64,000 nucleotides of DNA from Larus michahellis. Taxonomy: Eukaryota; Chordata; Aves; Charadriiformes; Laridae. Position numbers and translations under genes: made by a program. How positions within the stretch are numbered: position 1 is the first letter of the stretch; every line of letters starts with the position of its first letter. Shown piece by piece: positions 1 through 13,800 of the stretch. The stretch spans positions 4,357,001 to 4,421,000 of the forward strand of contig NC_133903.1 in assembly GCF_964199755.1 (NCBI RefSeq), written 5' to 3'. The notes under the pieces were generated by a model. The model did no database searches. It saw nothing but the letters and a program-made list of their open reading frames with translations, and was not told where the DNA came from.

Positions 1-2885
1 TCGGAGCCTGAGGGTAGTTGTGCCAAATCTACCCCTTGGCTCTCAAGGTGGAAGAAACCATTGACAATTCATGGGTGGCAGCTAAGGAAGAAACCCTTTA
101 AATTTTTTTTTTTTTTTTCCAGAGAATATTAAATTAGATCTGTGTAAACATAAAATTTATATTTATTAATGTGTGTGTGAGTGAGTGTGTGTGTAAATAT
201 AGATATATAAATGGTCCATGACTATTTCTTTCTCTTAAATGGTACTTTACACAGACTTTTATACAGCAAGTTGGTAAATTCCCTCACCGGGCACTGATTC
301 TGAAAGACCGATGTACCTATTTTTGTAACGAATGTGGGCAGCCGGTAGAAGCAGCTTTACTTCAGTGATTGCTTTCATTCCTCTCGCAGAGCAGAAGAGA
401 CGACTTGGTACTTGCATCTTCCTTGCGTAGGAGCCCTGCTTCTGCCTTTGTCACGCTTTCAGCGACCCCGGCCCGTGCTGCTTTTCTGGCACAAAAATCC
501 CCCAGGTGGCACTAATGAAAGCTGGAATCCTTTCTCGCCTCAGATTATCTCTGGATGCAGTATCAGGGAGTACTTTAGAGATGCTGCTCTGTAGGTCATG
601 GGACCTCATTCTATAACAGAGGAGGCTAATGGAGGGTCCGTGAGGATGCTGTAAGGTTGAGAAATTCCTGGCTGTCCGTCAGGTGGCTGAGCTAACACTG
701 GGGCACCGTGAAGTAGTTTCTTTTCCTCTGTGGTGAGGTTATTCTCCTTTTATGATGCTTCTGTCTCTTCATGGGGTGCGAGGTGTGTATATCCCCTTGA
801 AAACAAATGCGTAAGTGTTTTTCTAATGCTCCCATTCACAGGGAGTAAATTTTACCTGACGGGCCAAATTTCAGCGGTGGTTTAAGTCCACAAGGATCAC
901 TAAATCCACAGAAGCCTGTGTTTTGAGCTACTTGGGCCTTTTGCGAGTTAATCTTAAAAGCAGGTGATACTTGGCTTCCTAATCCTAATTGCTCTTCCAG
1001 AAGTAGAAATTCCTTTCTCCATAAGGACCCGAGTGAACCCTTCACCGCGGTTTCTGCTTACTGTCCGGTGGTCGGGCTTTGATACTTAAGGGAGGACAAG
1101 ATTGGTGGTAAGAAGAATAACCAGAGCAGGAGCGGTGAAAGGAAACAGCTTTCCTCCTCAGCAGAAAACAGCCCTTGTGAAAACCAGGCTTCCCCTAGCA
1201 TTTGGTTACTGCTTTGTGTCCGCTGCTGAGTTAAGCAATGCATCCGATAGCCCAGGCTGTGGCATTTCTGCCGTGATCTAGACCTTCCAGTCCTGCTTCT
1301 ACCCCACCTCAGTTTCACTTCAAGCAGTCCGAAATGGAGCCTTACTTAAAGCGAAGGGCGACGTTGAGGAGAAATGTCTGTTAGCTGAAGAAAAATGAGA
1401 CTTAAATGGAGCAGAAAAAGTGAAATTTCCTTCTGTGTCACTGCCTTGCTGCTAAAAGTCTGGTGCAGAACATCCTGATGTTCTGCTGATTGCTGTGCCG
1501 CTCTTCGGGGGTGGACAGGCTGCTAAGTAGGCAAGTTGGCTCCGTAGCAAAGGAATTGCTGTAAACCTAAACTCGCTTTAGCTTTTTCTTTTTTTTTTCT
1601 CCCCCAAATGGGCTTGAAGTGGAGGGAGGGAACCAGAGTATTGTTGTTTGTAAGATCTTATTGTCTTGAATGGAAAAGAAAACAGAGAATGTAAAAAAAA
1701 AAAAAAAAAAAAAAATCTCATTCAAATATAGTGATATGGAGAACAGAATGGCGTGAAAATACAAAAATCTTATGAGACCGTATATTGTCTTGGGTTCTGG
1801 ACGTGCCGTTGGTACCGTGGTGAGACTGGCCTTGTCGAGGCTGGTGGCCAACCTCCGCGGAGCCTAAAAGAGCGTGTAGGATTTTGTAGCTACCCAAAGG
1901 GCTGTTAAAAGCTGGTTTAGAGATAAATCAAAAGGTGTATGTGAGCAATGAAAAGCTGGAAATTCAAATCCAATGCCGACTATTTGCTTTAAAAAAAAAA
2001 AAAAAAAAAGACTCTGTACCTCCCCCTGTTCCGCGTATATGCGTTCCCACGGCGTCCTTGGGGGAAGGCTGCAGTGAGACGAGGACCTGAAATACCTCAA
2101 TGGCTTGACAGAAGTGTTTTGCTACAGAGACCTGGAGGAGCCTTACCCCTTTCACCTGGATTTGGCACTTAATTTAAAGATGGGGATGGAGGGGGGAACT
2201 AAAGCCATGCTCGCATTTCAGTTCCTGGTGTTGCCTGTACAAGACACCTCCAGCCAGATGTTCTGGGTTTCGTGGTTGGTTGTTGGTTTTTGGTTTTTTT
2301 TGGTTTTTTTTTTTTTTTACAGCTGATATCAAAAGTATTTTTTGTGACTCGTTTTCATTATCAGTGCTTTTTAAAAAGCAGGTGTGTATCCCAGTGGGGA
2401 AAGCTCCATCTGGGACGAGGGATGTGAAGTTCATCACCTTTACCTGGCCATGTTGCAGCCCCGCTCCTGCTGGATGCTTCGCTGCACAGGCAGCCCGGGA
2501 ATCCCACGAGGGCTGGGAGCGTGTCCTGGTCCCGCGGGGGAGGCGGCTGCTCACCAGGGGAGACGGCAAAATATGAGCATTCGAGGAGCAGGACCTGCAT
2601 TTCCACATCAAATGGGATACAGTGGGTTTGTTTGTTTTTTAATACGGAGCCATACTTTTTTTTTTTTTAAGTAATTTGAGATCTGAATGTGATTTCTAAT
2701 GTATCAAGAACGTTAATATTTTAAAGCTATAACAAAGTTTTAAATTTCTACTATTTTTTTTTTTTCATTTATTTTAACTGTTCTGTTCTGTTACCTTAAT
2801 TTGATGTATGTGGTTGGGGAATGTTGCTTCTCCTCTTAGCATTTGTTTCTATAACCAGAAATAAAATTATATATGAAAGAGAAAA
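1..2885 (+). other. FOXK1: Probable FOXK1 3' UTR (distal part)
   Basis: This is an AT-rich, non-coding stretch with no splice-linked coding frame, containing poly-T/poly-A runs and a TG-rich patch near 171-193. It ends in a canonical AATAAA at 2861-2866 followed by AT/GA-rich sequence, as expected for the distal end of a long 3' UTR on the + strand. The assignment to FOXK1 rests on synteny: in human the gene directly upstream of AP5Z1 in the same orientation is FOXK1, which has a very long 3' UTR. No FOXK1 coding exon lies in the window. It could instead be plain intergenic DNA. Confidence 0.5.
2861..2866 (+). terminator. FOXK1: Canonical poly(A) signal, probable FOXK1 end
   Basis: AATAAA lies on the + strand in an A/T-rich context. 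It is the last canonical + strand signal I found before the AP5Z1 CpG-rich start. Cleavage would be expected roughly 10-30 bases downstream. Confidence 0.5.
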
Positions 2886-4300
2886 TGCCCTGAAATCGCT
2901 TGCTGCTTTTGAGTGACAGACTTGTGTTCTTCGGTGTAGTATCGTAGGGGGGTTAATATTCCTGCTGCAGTTTGTGTTGTACAGCCTACCCCTCCTCAGA
3001 ATGTGAGGGGACAGGGTGGTTTAGTATTATTTTTTTTTTCCCTTTTATTATTTTCTTTAAATGCTGTAGGAGGGAAATATATATCTGGACACCTTGCGCT
3101 GTTTGTTTTAGAGTTCGCAGATATCCCACTTTGGATCCCTTCTCAGTTCTTCGGGCAGCTGTTAACTCGCACCAGAGTGAACATATGTGTATGTTTGAGA
3201 GGCGTAACGCTTCCCCTGGGCTCTATAAACTCTTCCTCCAGCCCTAGCTTTCATTTTGTCATGAAGAGAAACATTGTTATTTTGAAAGATAAACTATTTC
3301 AGGGTATTTCCCCGTAATTTATAATAATTGTTTCATTTAAGCATATGAGGTCAGAAAAGAGTTCTTTATCCACCTGCCCTATAGTGCAGGTTTTTCCTCC
3401 CTTGTCCTCCTAACAGAGCTACAATTTAAGCTTAGGGTTTATTTTGACTAAACAAAGTCATTCTGAGCTCCAGAACTGAATTGCGGCACCTTTTAAGACC
3501 TCAGTTGACATAAAGTAGCTGTATTTGACTAACTAAGCGAAACTAAAACTGAGAAACAATAATGAAATCGTACACAGTGTAGCAAAGATATTCAGCCAGA
3601 GCCATCTTAATATATATTAATTTTTTTTGGCATCTTTTAGAATTGCCGTCCCTTTGGCTCCCCCCGTGCGTGTTTTGTGACGCAGCCAGAGGAGAAGGCG
3701 TGCAGGGAAAAGTGGGGATGGCCGTGCTTGGATGCTTGGTCCCTCTGCTGCCTGTGGTAGCTCCGAGTGCTGACGGCTGAGGTGACGGACGCCGCTGCCC
3801 CTTCGGAGGGCAGATTAGCTCTGTGGCTAATTGCCAAGGCACGCTTTTAATGAACTTTAATGCCGGGGGGGCATAGGGCAGAGCAGTACCAAAGGGTGTG
3901 ATGTGCCAAGAATCCCGTGGCATCTTCTCCACGCTGCGGGGTGATGCACGGCAGGAAGGTCTTCAGGAGGAGCGACATTTCTGATGGGGAAACGTTAATC
4001 CCTTTTTAAGCTTTTGGAAGTGCTGGAGACCGTCGGCCGAGCAGGTATTTCTAACACCTCTTGCCCTTTTGGTTCTGAAGAAGTCCCAGGAGAGGCTAAG
4101 GACATCTTCTACCACCTGGCCTTAATGTCCCCACTCCGCCATGGGACCGCGGCTCAGTGGTGAGTCCTGAGCGGGGCTCTCGCCTGCGCCCCACGGGCTG
4201 CCCTTAGAGCCAGGCTTCACCTCCCGAGCAGGGCCCTGAGGTGGAGAATAGAAGCACTAACGTCTCAAATAATCAGTGAACTGTTAATGGAGGGGATTTT
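2886..4300. other. Intergenic spacer upstream of AP5Z1
   Basis: There are about 1.4 kb between the inferred FOXK1 end and the AP5Z1 CpG-rich start. Short open frames on both strands lack conserved-looking composition or flanking splice sites. GC rises from about 3,650 onward towards the AP5Z1 promoter. I recognise no gene or repeat. Confidence 0.5.
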
Positions 4301-4309
4301 GCCCTTACC

Positions 4310-4860
4310 CCTTCTCCCCTCCTCTCCGCGGACAGGGTCGGGCCTAGTTTCCAGGGGAGTCTGCCCGGCTTTCCCCCTCCGGAACTTCCCGGCGGCCGGA
4401 ACCTTGGTGCCGCAGCAGCCGCGTCCCCCCGGGCCGCCGCGGCCGGACCGCGCGCCTCAGGGGGGCCGCTTTGGCCGCGCGCCGAGCGGCGGAGCCTTCG
4501 GCATGTTCACGGCGACGGCCGAGAGCTTCCTCAAGCAGGCGAGGTACCGGGAGGAGGGCTGGGGTACCGGGGGAGGGCGGCAGGGCCCCCTGGGGCGGGC
4601 CGGCGGCCTGTGGGACGTACCGGGCCTGTCGCGGCTAGGGCCGGGGCAGAGGGGGAAGCTGGGCCCCGGTGCCGCCTCAGCGGGGTCCCGACGTCCGCTG
4701 TTTCCCCTCTTTCCCCGGGCAGGGAGATCCAGGAGGAGGAGCTGCGGAGATTCGTCTCCCGCGTCGCCGCCGTCCTGCAGGGCCCGGAGCTGGGCCCCGA
4801 GGCCGCCGACTGTCTCCAGAGGCTGCACCTCACCGTCGCCGCCACCAAGTACCCCCGCAA
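4310..4860 (+). promoter_or_regulatory. AP5Z1: CpG-island promoter and first exons of AP5Z1
   Basis: The sequence becomes strongly GC- and CpG-rich from about 4,310, in sharp contrast to the AT-rich DNA to the left, and stays so across coding exons 1 and 2. No TATA box is evident. This fits the CpG-island promoter of a widely expressed gene. The transcription start cannot be fixed from sequence but should lie upstream of the ATG at 4503. Confidence 0.65.
4503..4543 (+). CDS. AP5Z1: AP5Z1 coding exon 1 with start codon
   Basis: This short exon encodes the 13-residue N-terminus [13 protein letters not shown] plus two bases of the next codon, then a GTACCG donor at 4544. Exon 2 at 4723 completes the arginine codon and continues [10 protein letters not shown]. 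The frame stays open upstream to an ATG at 4287 (72 extra codons), but that stretch is proline/glycine-rich, CpG-island-like sequence with no family match, so I favour 4503. Confidence 0.88.
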
Positions 4861-7800
4861 GTGAGCGGCCTTGTGTCTCTCTGATGTTGGCAAGAAGCAA
4901 AGCGTTACTTTCTTGGGGGTGAGAGGGCAAGGGCTGGGGCTTAGCGCTTTAAAATAACACCCTCTTTTGAAAACATTGAGCTTGATATAAATGTAAAGCC
5001 CCTCTTTGCCTTTTTTCCCCCTAAGCAGATGATGCCTGCCTCCTTTTGCAGCGAGGGTGACGGGTGTTTGTGTCACTGAGCGCCCTTTCAAGCTGCGCTA
5101 AAGAAGAAAATTCAGAAGTGGAGACGATAAGATGGCATTAGTCAGGGTCACTGTCAAGGGAGGTCGTCCCAAGACCAAGGAAATAAATGTTGGAACCTTT
5201 TCTTGCCTTGCAGTGATGCTTTACTGTGACTCTTGCAGGCTAGATGGCAAGTTCGTGGAACTGTTGCAGACCCTGCTGTGTTCGCCCAAGTGCCCTGAGC
5301 AGATCCAGCTGTTATGTGCTGCCATCCTGAGAGAGATGTCGCCTTGCAACGATCTGATCCTCTCCTGTGATGAGATTCAAGATGCAAAACTCCTGAGCCT
5401 GGTATCCTCCGTCCTTTTGGCTCAGGTAAATGACATGTCGAGTCAGAAATCTTCCCTTGGTGATATGGGTTTGCTTTCTGATTGTTCCCTGTTTGCTGAG
5501 CTCAAGGAGAGTGAAAGTCAATTGAAAGTATCTAGGAAAAAACCAGAAGCATTTCTTTTGTTTTCTGTTTAAGGGACCTAATTATTCTGCTTTCTGTAGG
5601 AAAAAATGGTAACTTGTTTCTGTTTAGTGTTTGATAACAAAGACTGCTTAAAATTGTGCTGTGTACACACTGAGGGCCTGCAGGCAGAAAGGAACATTTT
5701 AGAGCTAGCTGCTACAACAGGCTTCAAGTCAGTGCTGCTGGAAACTGTAGAGCAAAAGATGTGAGAGTGAATTTACTATTACTACTCTTTATGGTACCGG
5801 TTTTCAAGTTCAAATGTAAAAAAATATACACAGAACCTATAAAACATATGGGGCTATAAATGTGGATGGGGCTTCCAAGATCTAGATTCTCCCTGGAGAA
5901 GAAAATACGAGGACCTTCCTGTTTTGAGTGCAGCCTGCATTGACTGCCCTCTGGGGAGTAAGCTGGAAACTTTTTTTTCCCTTCTACTTCTTCTTTTACT
6001 ATTATAGTGCCTATTAAAGATAAAATACTTTTCTGAGCCCTTCTGAAACTTCTCATTCTGAGTTTCACTGTGTGCTTAGAAATGCCTCCTACATTTCTGA
6101 TTACTCCTCTGAGTCTTACTTAGCTAGAGGAAACGAAAAACAGAAACAGAAAACAGTGACATATTACTTACGTGCTGCCTTACAAGGCACTTCTCTCCCA
6201 TATCCAGCCCTGAGACTGTCTCGCAGTTCTACAATGCAAAAACATACTCTGTGTGTTAATTTTTGTCAGATCACAGCTAAAGCTGTGAAGAGATTTTCAT
6301 CAATTTTTGATGTTACTAAAACTTGTTATATTTCAGCCATTTCAGTATCACTTCTGTAACACGGGGTACAACAAGCAGCAGCCACAGTTCAGCAGAGCCT
6401 TTAAAAACATCTTCTGCGTATTTTCATTTGTCGCCGCTTTGGTGGAAATCATCCTCCTTCTCTCTTTGCCTCCCCTGCAGGGAACCAAGGGGGGGCTTGG
6501 TTCTGCAAAGATGATGTTCTTTTTGTAAAGCTTTTGGCTTTCTGGAAAACACAGCCTTTGGTGTTGCATTAGGAGCTGGAAACCTGCCGTTGATTTGAGT
6601 TCAGTCTGGGCAACAGGAGAGGTGTCAGCAACACACGTAAGCAGCCCCATCGTTTGCAGCGGGGTTGTCTCTTCCATTTTCCTTCACTGCACATATCCAC
6701 ATCCCCAAACCTTAACGTCCTTGTTCTGTATGTTGCTTTGGTCAATTTATCCACATCTGCCCACGAGAGAAGCACAGAAAGCAGCCCCAGTCACGGGTGA
6801 GGTTCCTGTATGAAATTCCTCACTGGAAGCTCACCTGATTGCTTCTAGTGATCTGGTGCAAATCTGACTATTAGATGTGGGGTGTCAGAGATTGGTGTTT
6901 GTTCGCTGCTTTCAGCAGCCAGCTGTGCAAAACTGTGAGCAGCAGAGAAGGTTTGCTTTTTCTTGGCATGATGACATTCATGGGGAAAGAAAACCTGTCA
7001 AAAGTCTGGGTCCACCTGTCGTCTTTAACGAAGTTGTCTTGGACAGGAGGATTTGGCAGCATCTCAGAGCCACAGCTATAACAGCCTCCCAAAGAGGAAA
7101 CTGCTTTATTTTCCACGTTGGGAGGATATGGACTAACCAGAGAATCCTAGAATGAGTTACAACAGTCTGTTCATAAATTTCTAATTTAACAATTGAGCTA
7201 GCAAACTGACCACATGGCGGGTACTTAGTCCTAGTACTTTCTGCTCTAGAATTCATGGATTTTAGTGTTTAAGTTGAAGACATCTATTGCAGTTGTTAAT
7301 TTCTACTTCAGGTGATGGCTGTTCACAAACCTGTTGCTCCATCAGAGTAGTCGACCCCTCCTGGGGTCTTTGAATTCACATTGCGGAAGACCTCTGTGAA
7401 ATGTGGTAAAATAGCCCGTGCTGCGAGTTCTCTGTTTGTTTGACATTGCTATTGATGCCTGATGGAAGAGTTTGTATGGTATTGGTCTCTAGCATTAATA
7501 GAAGATTATCGGCCTATCTTCACCTCTGCTTTGTTTTTAAGGGAAATAAGAAGGGTGAAGTGTCTGCTGTGGGGCAGCGTATTGTAAAAGTCCTTGAAAG
7601 AAGAGTGCCTGAGAGTCAGAGTGCTCGGTACCTTCTTCCCATCCTGTCAAATGTCATCAGTCTTTCTCCAGAATCTCTAACTGAAGGTAAATATACAGGA
7701 AGGCCCGAGATTACCGTCTCGCTGTGAGCCATATAGTGATCAGAAGGCTCTCTGAAGGCTTTGACTAGGTGTAGGACTTGGAAACTGCTGTTAAAAGTGA

Positions 7801-10800
7801 CATCTTTGCCACAGGGAATATGAACTTACTGGGCGAGATATATTTCGCCACTCAAAAATGGAACTAGGCCTTTGGCTGCTTTGACCCCTTCTGGGGGCCA
7901 GAGTCTCTGTTCTGTATGGATTTGGATCACAGTAAAATGTACCCTAGCTAAGGTTTGCACATGCAGCAAGAGCGTGAAATTGTAGCTGTCCTGAAGGGCA
8001 TCAAGCGAAGTGAGAGATGGAACCAGAGATGTGCCTGTGGATGTGTCCAAGAGAGCAGCAAAACCAGAGATCTGGACTGATCTGGTACCAGAAGTCCTTG
8101 GTTCTAGCACTCGCTCCTTGACTTTATGTCTGAGGAAATATAAAAGGCAAAACAATAACAAGCCTGACACAGCGGCTAGGAGTGAGAAAAGCACGCAGAG
8201 CTCTGAAATGAGTGTGAGCAACCTTGGACTCTGAAGTAGTATGAGGAGGGCAGGGCACTCACCTTGGGGTGCCCATTTCTTTGCTGGCTGCTGGATCCAG
8301 TGATATAGGCTGGAGGAAAAGCACCACAGCTGAGGGGCAGCAGGGCTGTGTCGCAGAGGCTGCTTCTCTGCCTGGTCCAGCAATGACCCTGAGGCTTGCC
8401 TTGTACAGAGCAGACCAGTGTCATCAGTAAGAAGATGGCCGACTGGCTGAGGTATGCGAGTACTCAGCAAGGAGTCGCTCAACCCTCTGGAGGCTTCTTC
8501 TCCAATCCCAGGACCAGACAGGTGAGTGCTGAGTTGCCATCGTCATCTCACAGGGGCATTTGTTAGTTACCTGCTGTTTCAGGTTCCCAGAATCAGCTTT
8601 TTTTGGGAAATGGTAACCTAGAAAGGCTGCTGTTCTTTGTCACTTTGTGGATAAGTGGTCAAGACACATAGGAAAGCAAAGTAGGGGGATTTATAGCTCC
8701 AAGATTTAGGACTTCTGCTGTAAAGCCAGAGCTTTGATCCTTGAAGTAATTTTGAGGGGGAGGGTCTTTTAGTGACCATGTATCTCGGAGTAAAAGCTGA
8801 TTGCAAATGAGTGCTGTGTCAGAGAGAGGAGGGGAAAGCTTGGAGTGTGGGAAAGCTGGGGAAAAGGACCCAACACAGTTGGCTTTTCTCTCTCTGGATG
8901 ACTGTCCACTTGCAGGCCCCATAGTACATATAAACAAGGGCTACTTGTCTCAGTGGAGTTTTCCTTGCCTTCTCACTTAGCTTCTCCCTGGGGATCTGAC
9001 CTGCTGCATCTTTTCTCACAGCCTGGTCCTGTCACAGAGATAGATGGTGCCATTGCCACAGACTTCTTCACAGTGCTCTCAGTGGGCCAGTACTACACAG
9101 AGGACCAGTGGCTCAACATGCAAGCCTTCTCCATGCTGCGAAATTGGCTGCTGTGCTATGGGGCCAAGGGCTTGAAGGCGCCTAATTCGGGTACGAACTG
9201 AAGAGCTGCAGGCCAGTGTGGGCTGCACCCCCAAGAGGGGGGGTGTGCTCCGAGATGATTAGGTGGCTGGACCAGCAGCCCAAGAAGTGGCAGGAATATG
9301 GGCAAGAGTTCAGAGCTCTTGGACTAGGAGCAGGAAACTTTGGGAGGGAATTTCACAAAAGCTCCTGACTTATCCTTACTGACCCTTCCATGAGGAATTA
9401 TAAGTTCACTGAGTCCCCTGGTTTCAGGCTAAACCCCATGGATCCCTGAGAAAAAAGGCCTGGGTGGTGGGAGACAGCATCTTCTTAGTGTTCTTGTAGC
9501 ACTCCCGTCTTCCCCAGACTCTTTCTCTTCACAGTGCGCCTGGGGACAGACAGCTCCCTTGCTGTTGCTGGGCAGCTGCGTGGGCTACACTGCCTATGCC
9601 ATGAGCCGATATGTGGTGAACTTTATTCTGTAGATAACAAATCAGGAACGGACAGGTCTGTTATGGCCATGGTCTCAGCTACATCCACACCTGGTCGCCT
9701 GCTTCCCCCAAAGGACCGTCTGCGGGAGAAAGCCTTCGAGTACTGCCAGCGGCTTATTGAGCAGAGCAACCGGCGTGAGTCTTGCCATGAACTCCTTGGA
9801 GCCCTCTTGGTAGCGCTCTTGAAAATGTTCCTGATTCACTGCCTCTTTGGGCTGGGATCTCACTCTCTAGAGTCCACAAGTCAGGCTCTATGCATGGGAC
9901 CTGTCGCAGCTGCTGGTGCAAGTCGTTGACCAGTCTCGAGCTGGTCACTCCCACACGCTCCCTTGTGTTGGGAGTGATTTGGAGGCAATGCCCGTGTTCT
10001 GCTTCCTACCCTTGGTTTGCAGGGGGGGCTGTGGAACTTGGTTCTCATTAGCATGAAATCGGGATCAGTCTGTGTTCCCACCTGTCCTGAAATCTGGGTT
10101 AGTGCTCAAACTGACAGCCTAATGTTCCTGTTTGGGCTCAAAGTTTAACTTGGACTCCTTTCTCTGGCAGGACCCCTGAAGAAAGATGATGGAGACCTGC
10201 AGAAAGCTGTAAGTGCACAGAGGTGGGGCTGAAGCTCTGGGAGTTGTGGCTTCCCCCACTCTGATCTGACTCTCTGCTCTCCTGCAGTGTCTCATTGAGG
10301 CGGTGACAATCATGGACGTCATTTGCAAACAGGACTCCTCCTACGTGTACCGCGCAGTCTCCTTCCTGAAAATCCTGCACGGGAGAATCAGTGGGGATGC
10401 CACTTATGCCAGGGCACTCCTGCCCATTGCCCAGCTCTTTGTGAACCACGGTAAGTCATCGGCTCTCGCGCCCTCCTCCGTGGTCTAGTCTTGCATACTC
10501 TGAGCACAGCATTTTGTCCTGGCAGTTTGCTGGCTGCCTGAGTTGGTAATTCAGCATCGGCTGTATTCTAGGATGGGTGATCCCGCTCCAGGGCAGCCAG
10601 GAGCTGGGCTGTCCTGTGCTTTTTAGAAAAATATAGCCCAGATTTAGCTTAGCCCCTGGAGCCCCTGTTGGCAGGGCTCCTGGGTGGGCTGCATTCAGCA
10701 ACGTGCTGTGTCGTCCCAGGCAAAATGGCAGCTGTGGACTCCGATGCAATCTACAAACACTTACTCACTGATATCCCGGCTCAGCTCTTCCACAACCCGT

Positions 10801-13800
10801 CACTGGCCTTTGAATTTGTCCAGTTCTGCAAAGACAACACCCAGCTCTTCACCGAGACCTCCAGCATATTCAGGCAGAGCTTCCCAAATCTCTTCAAGGT
10901 ACAGCTTGTTGGAGCAGCACAGGCGAGAGCCTGCTGCGTGTTCCTTTCTGTGTCCCAGAACCTTCTGTTTGCCTTTCAGTGCACCCCAGAGCCCTCCGTG
11001 TCCCTCCATGGCAGTGCTAGGGAGAGCATAGGCGAGAAGGATGGGCGAGAAGGACTGTTATAAAAGCAGGTGTGTTTGACGAGGGAGGAGGGTTCTGAGT
11101 GTGATTAGCACTGCCAGTAGAGGAGAGTCTGCATTAGTGTTACTGCCAGTGGGTTGGGAAGCACAGTGAACACAGCACTTTGTTTCTGGAAAACTTTAAT
11201 AAGTTGCAGCTTGCCAGCCACTGAACCAGCTGCCAGATGCCTGTGTTGAGCTTCCAAGCAGCCTCCCAGGATTTGACCAAACCCTCAGACTTCTCTGGTT
11301 TTGCTTTTCAGAAGTGACTTTCCCTTCCCTGTCCCTTTTGAGCACGGTGTAAGAATTGTCTGGGTGTGTGGTGGAGTAGCAGGGACAGTACAGCAGTTTG
11401 TGCTTGTTCCTTGCAGTTCCTGGCGTGGAACAGCCCACCCCTTATCTCGGAGTTTGTGGACCTTCTCCCATTTCTGCTGGATGCAGGCACAGCCGTTGAG
11501 ATCTTCCATTTGCTGCTCGACCTGCCCTGTTTGACAGCAGCTCTGGACATCCAGCTGAGGTAACACTAGCTTCCCTTCCTCTCGTTTGCTAATCAGAGTC
11601 TTGACATTGACCATACCCTAGTACACACTTCTCTGAGCCTCAGCTGCCCTCTGGCTGCCACTGTCACAGAGTGAGAGACATCTGCTACAGCCACATTAAC
11701 ACAAAGCTGCACAGATCTCAGCCCAGTTTTCTAGTAGCGTGCCGTGCATGGGAAGAGAAGGTGACCGGCTCTTGCACTTCAGTACTGGACTGTCTTTGGG
11801 GCTCAGGGAGCTGTTGTTGTTCCCTTCTCCATATCCAGCTCCAAACTGTTGCCATGTGCTGGAGTGTCTGCCGTGAGCCACCACCGCAACACGGAGGTGT
11901 GGGCTACCTGGTCTTCCCTCCCTGGTCTGACTCCTCTTTTCTGACTTTGTTCTCCTGGACGCATACAGAGGTTCCTTCCTGAGGTCTTTAGGAACTGTGA
12001 GTTTCCAGGAAGGTGGGACACAAGTGGGACTGACTCTCACTGCTGTACCTCTGCTATTCCTTGTCTTCGCAGACACTGGCAGCTTTTTCTGGAGTGCATA
12101 GCAAAGGGAGTCATCCTAGAGGCAAGGTGATGGTAGACTTCAGTGACGGAGGGATAGAGAGTGCCATTTTCCCCTTTTCTAGGAGTGATACAGAAGCAAT
12201 TCTGGAACTATTGCCTGAGCCCAGGGGGTCTGAGTTTACAGTTTCTGTCATCCTGGTTCTCTGGCTTCCAGAGGACCTGGATTAGACCAACATGCTGTCC
12301 CTGTTTCAGTGAAGAGGGAGTTATTCCATTGTTCAGGATTCCAACTATGCCCTGGCCCATTCTCATAATACAGCATGTTCTGTGTGTGCCTGCTGCTAGG
12401 TCAGCTGCTCTTCCTACCTCCGAGAGGGCTGCCTGCGACCCAGCTGTGAAGCCCACCACCTGTCTGGAAGCCTTTCGCCATCCCAAATACAAGAGCATGT
12501 TCCAGTATCTTCTCCGTACCAAGTCTACTCCCGAGGATGCCCCAGAGAGGTAGGAGGCTGCTGTAGGAGATTGCCACGGCGGTTTGGTTCAGCCATCCAG
12601 CTCTGGGAGGCAGCACTGGGCTTGCTGGGAAAGGCATAGCTGGGGTGAGGTGGATTTGATCTTCCCTGTGTTAGCTTTGCCAAGCGCTCAAAGGCCTTGT
12701 GGTGGAGGGATAGGGAAGGGCAGCCGGGAGAGTAGCTGGGAACAAGCCTTCAGCAGTAACTTTTCTGTTGCCCGCAGGCTGATTCCACTTCGGCAGCTGC
12801 TGGGATCCCTGGCCAGCAGCCCAAGGGTCATGCAGTGTGCGGAGACTGTCCCTGTCTTACTGGAGCTCTTTTTCAGGGTGGTGGCAGAGGTAGGCCCGCT
12901 GGGGGGAGTTTGGCTCCCAATCGTGCCATGGGGATCTCTTGTTATGTGAAGAACAGTCGTAGAAGCAGAAGCGTTAAGACACTGCAGCTTCAACAGAGGG
13001 GTGCATTGGGTGGGATGGTCTAATACTGGCATGAACCGGCGCTGAGCTGGCTACTTCATCTGGAGAAAAAAGCTCCGTGGTGCAGTGTCAAGGCACATAC
13101 TGTCCTTTCAGCCATCTGTAAAGCAGGTGGGTGAGAGCAGAATGAGTGCCTGATACCTGCTTTGTACGCTGCTCCCCTTGTGCCAGATCGGGCTGTTTCT
13201 GCGCCAGGCGATTTATCTGGCTGGTTAGTTTGGGTTTTGACTGCTGGAAGTCACGGGTGTTGCTGAAGCAAGGGCTGTTTTTCAGTTTGCAGATGGCACG
13301 CTGATAAACCAGCTGGTGGTGCTGCTGCTGCAGAGGAGTGACCAGCTCTACGAGATCCCAGCATTTAAAGATGACGTGTACAGGTGAGATGGGACAGAGG
13401 GCGCAGCCGAGCTCCCAGCCCTTCTGCTGGCTGCAGCCTGGCAGCCCAGGAGCCTTTTCATTTGTGGCCCAGTCCCTGCTGCAACAGGTCTTTGGAGGGT
13501 ACAAAATGGGGACTGCACCTTCAGCCCTGCTGGAAGCATCCTGAGTTTACAGCCACTGTGCCAATGGCTGGGTGCTGCCAGCACCTCCTCGGTTTGGTGA
13601 CGACCGCCTTGCCCGTGGTCTGAGCTCTGCCCATCTCTCTCCTTCAGGGTGCTGAGCTCTCAGCTGGTGATGCTCTGCAGGCTGCGCCCTGCGCTCATTG
13701 TGGAACTGTCCACAGAGATTTTGGAGTTCTCGGGAGCAGTCAGCAACATCCAGAACAAGGAGGTCATCTTCACCCACATGGTAAGTGGGGCCTGCCTGCT

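Noticed and set aside
4287..4502. N-terminal extension of AP5Z1 from an upstream in-frame ATG
   Set aside because: The extra 72 residues are low-complexity CpG-island translation and the family N-terminus begins at 4503.
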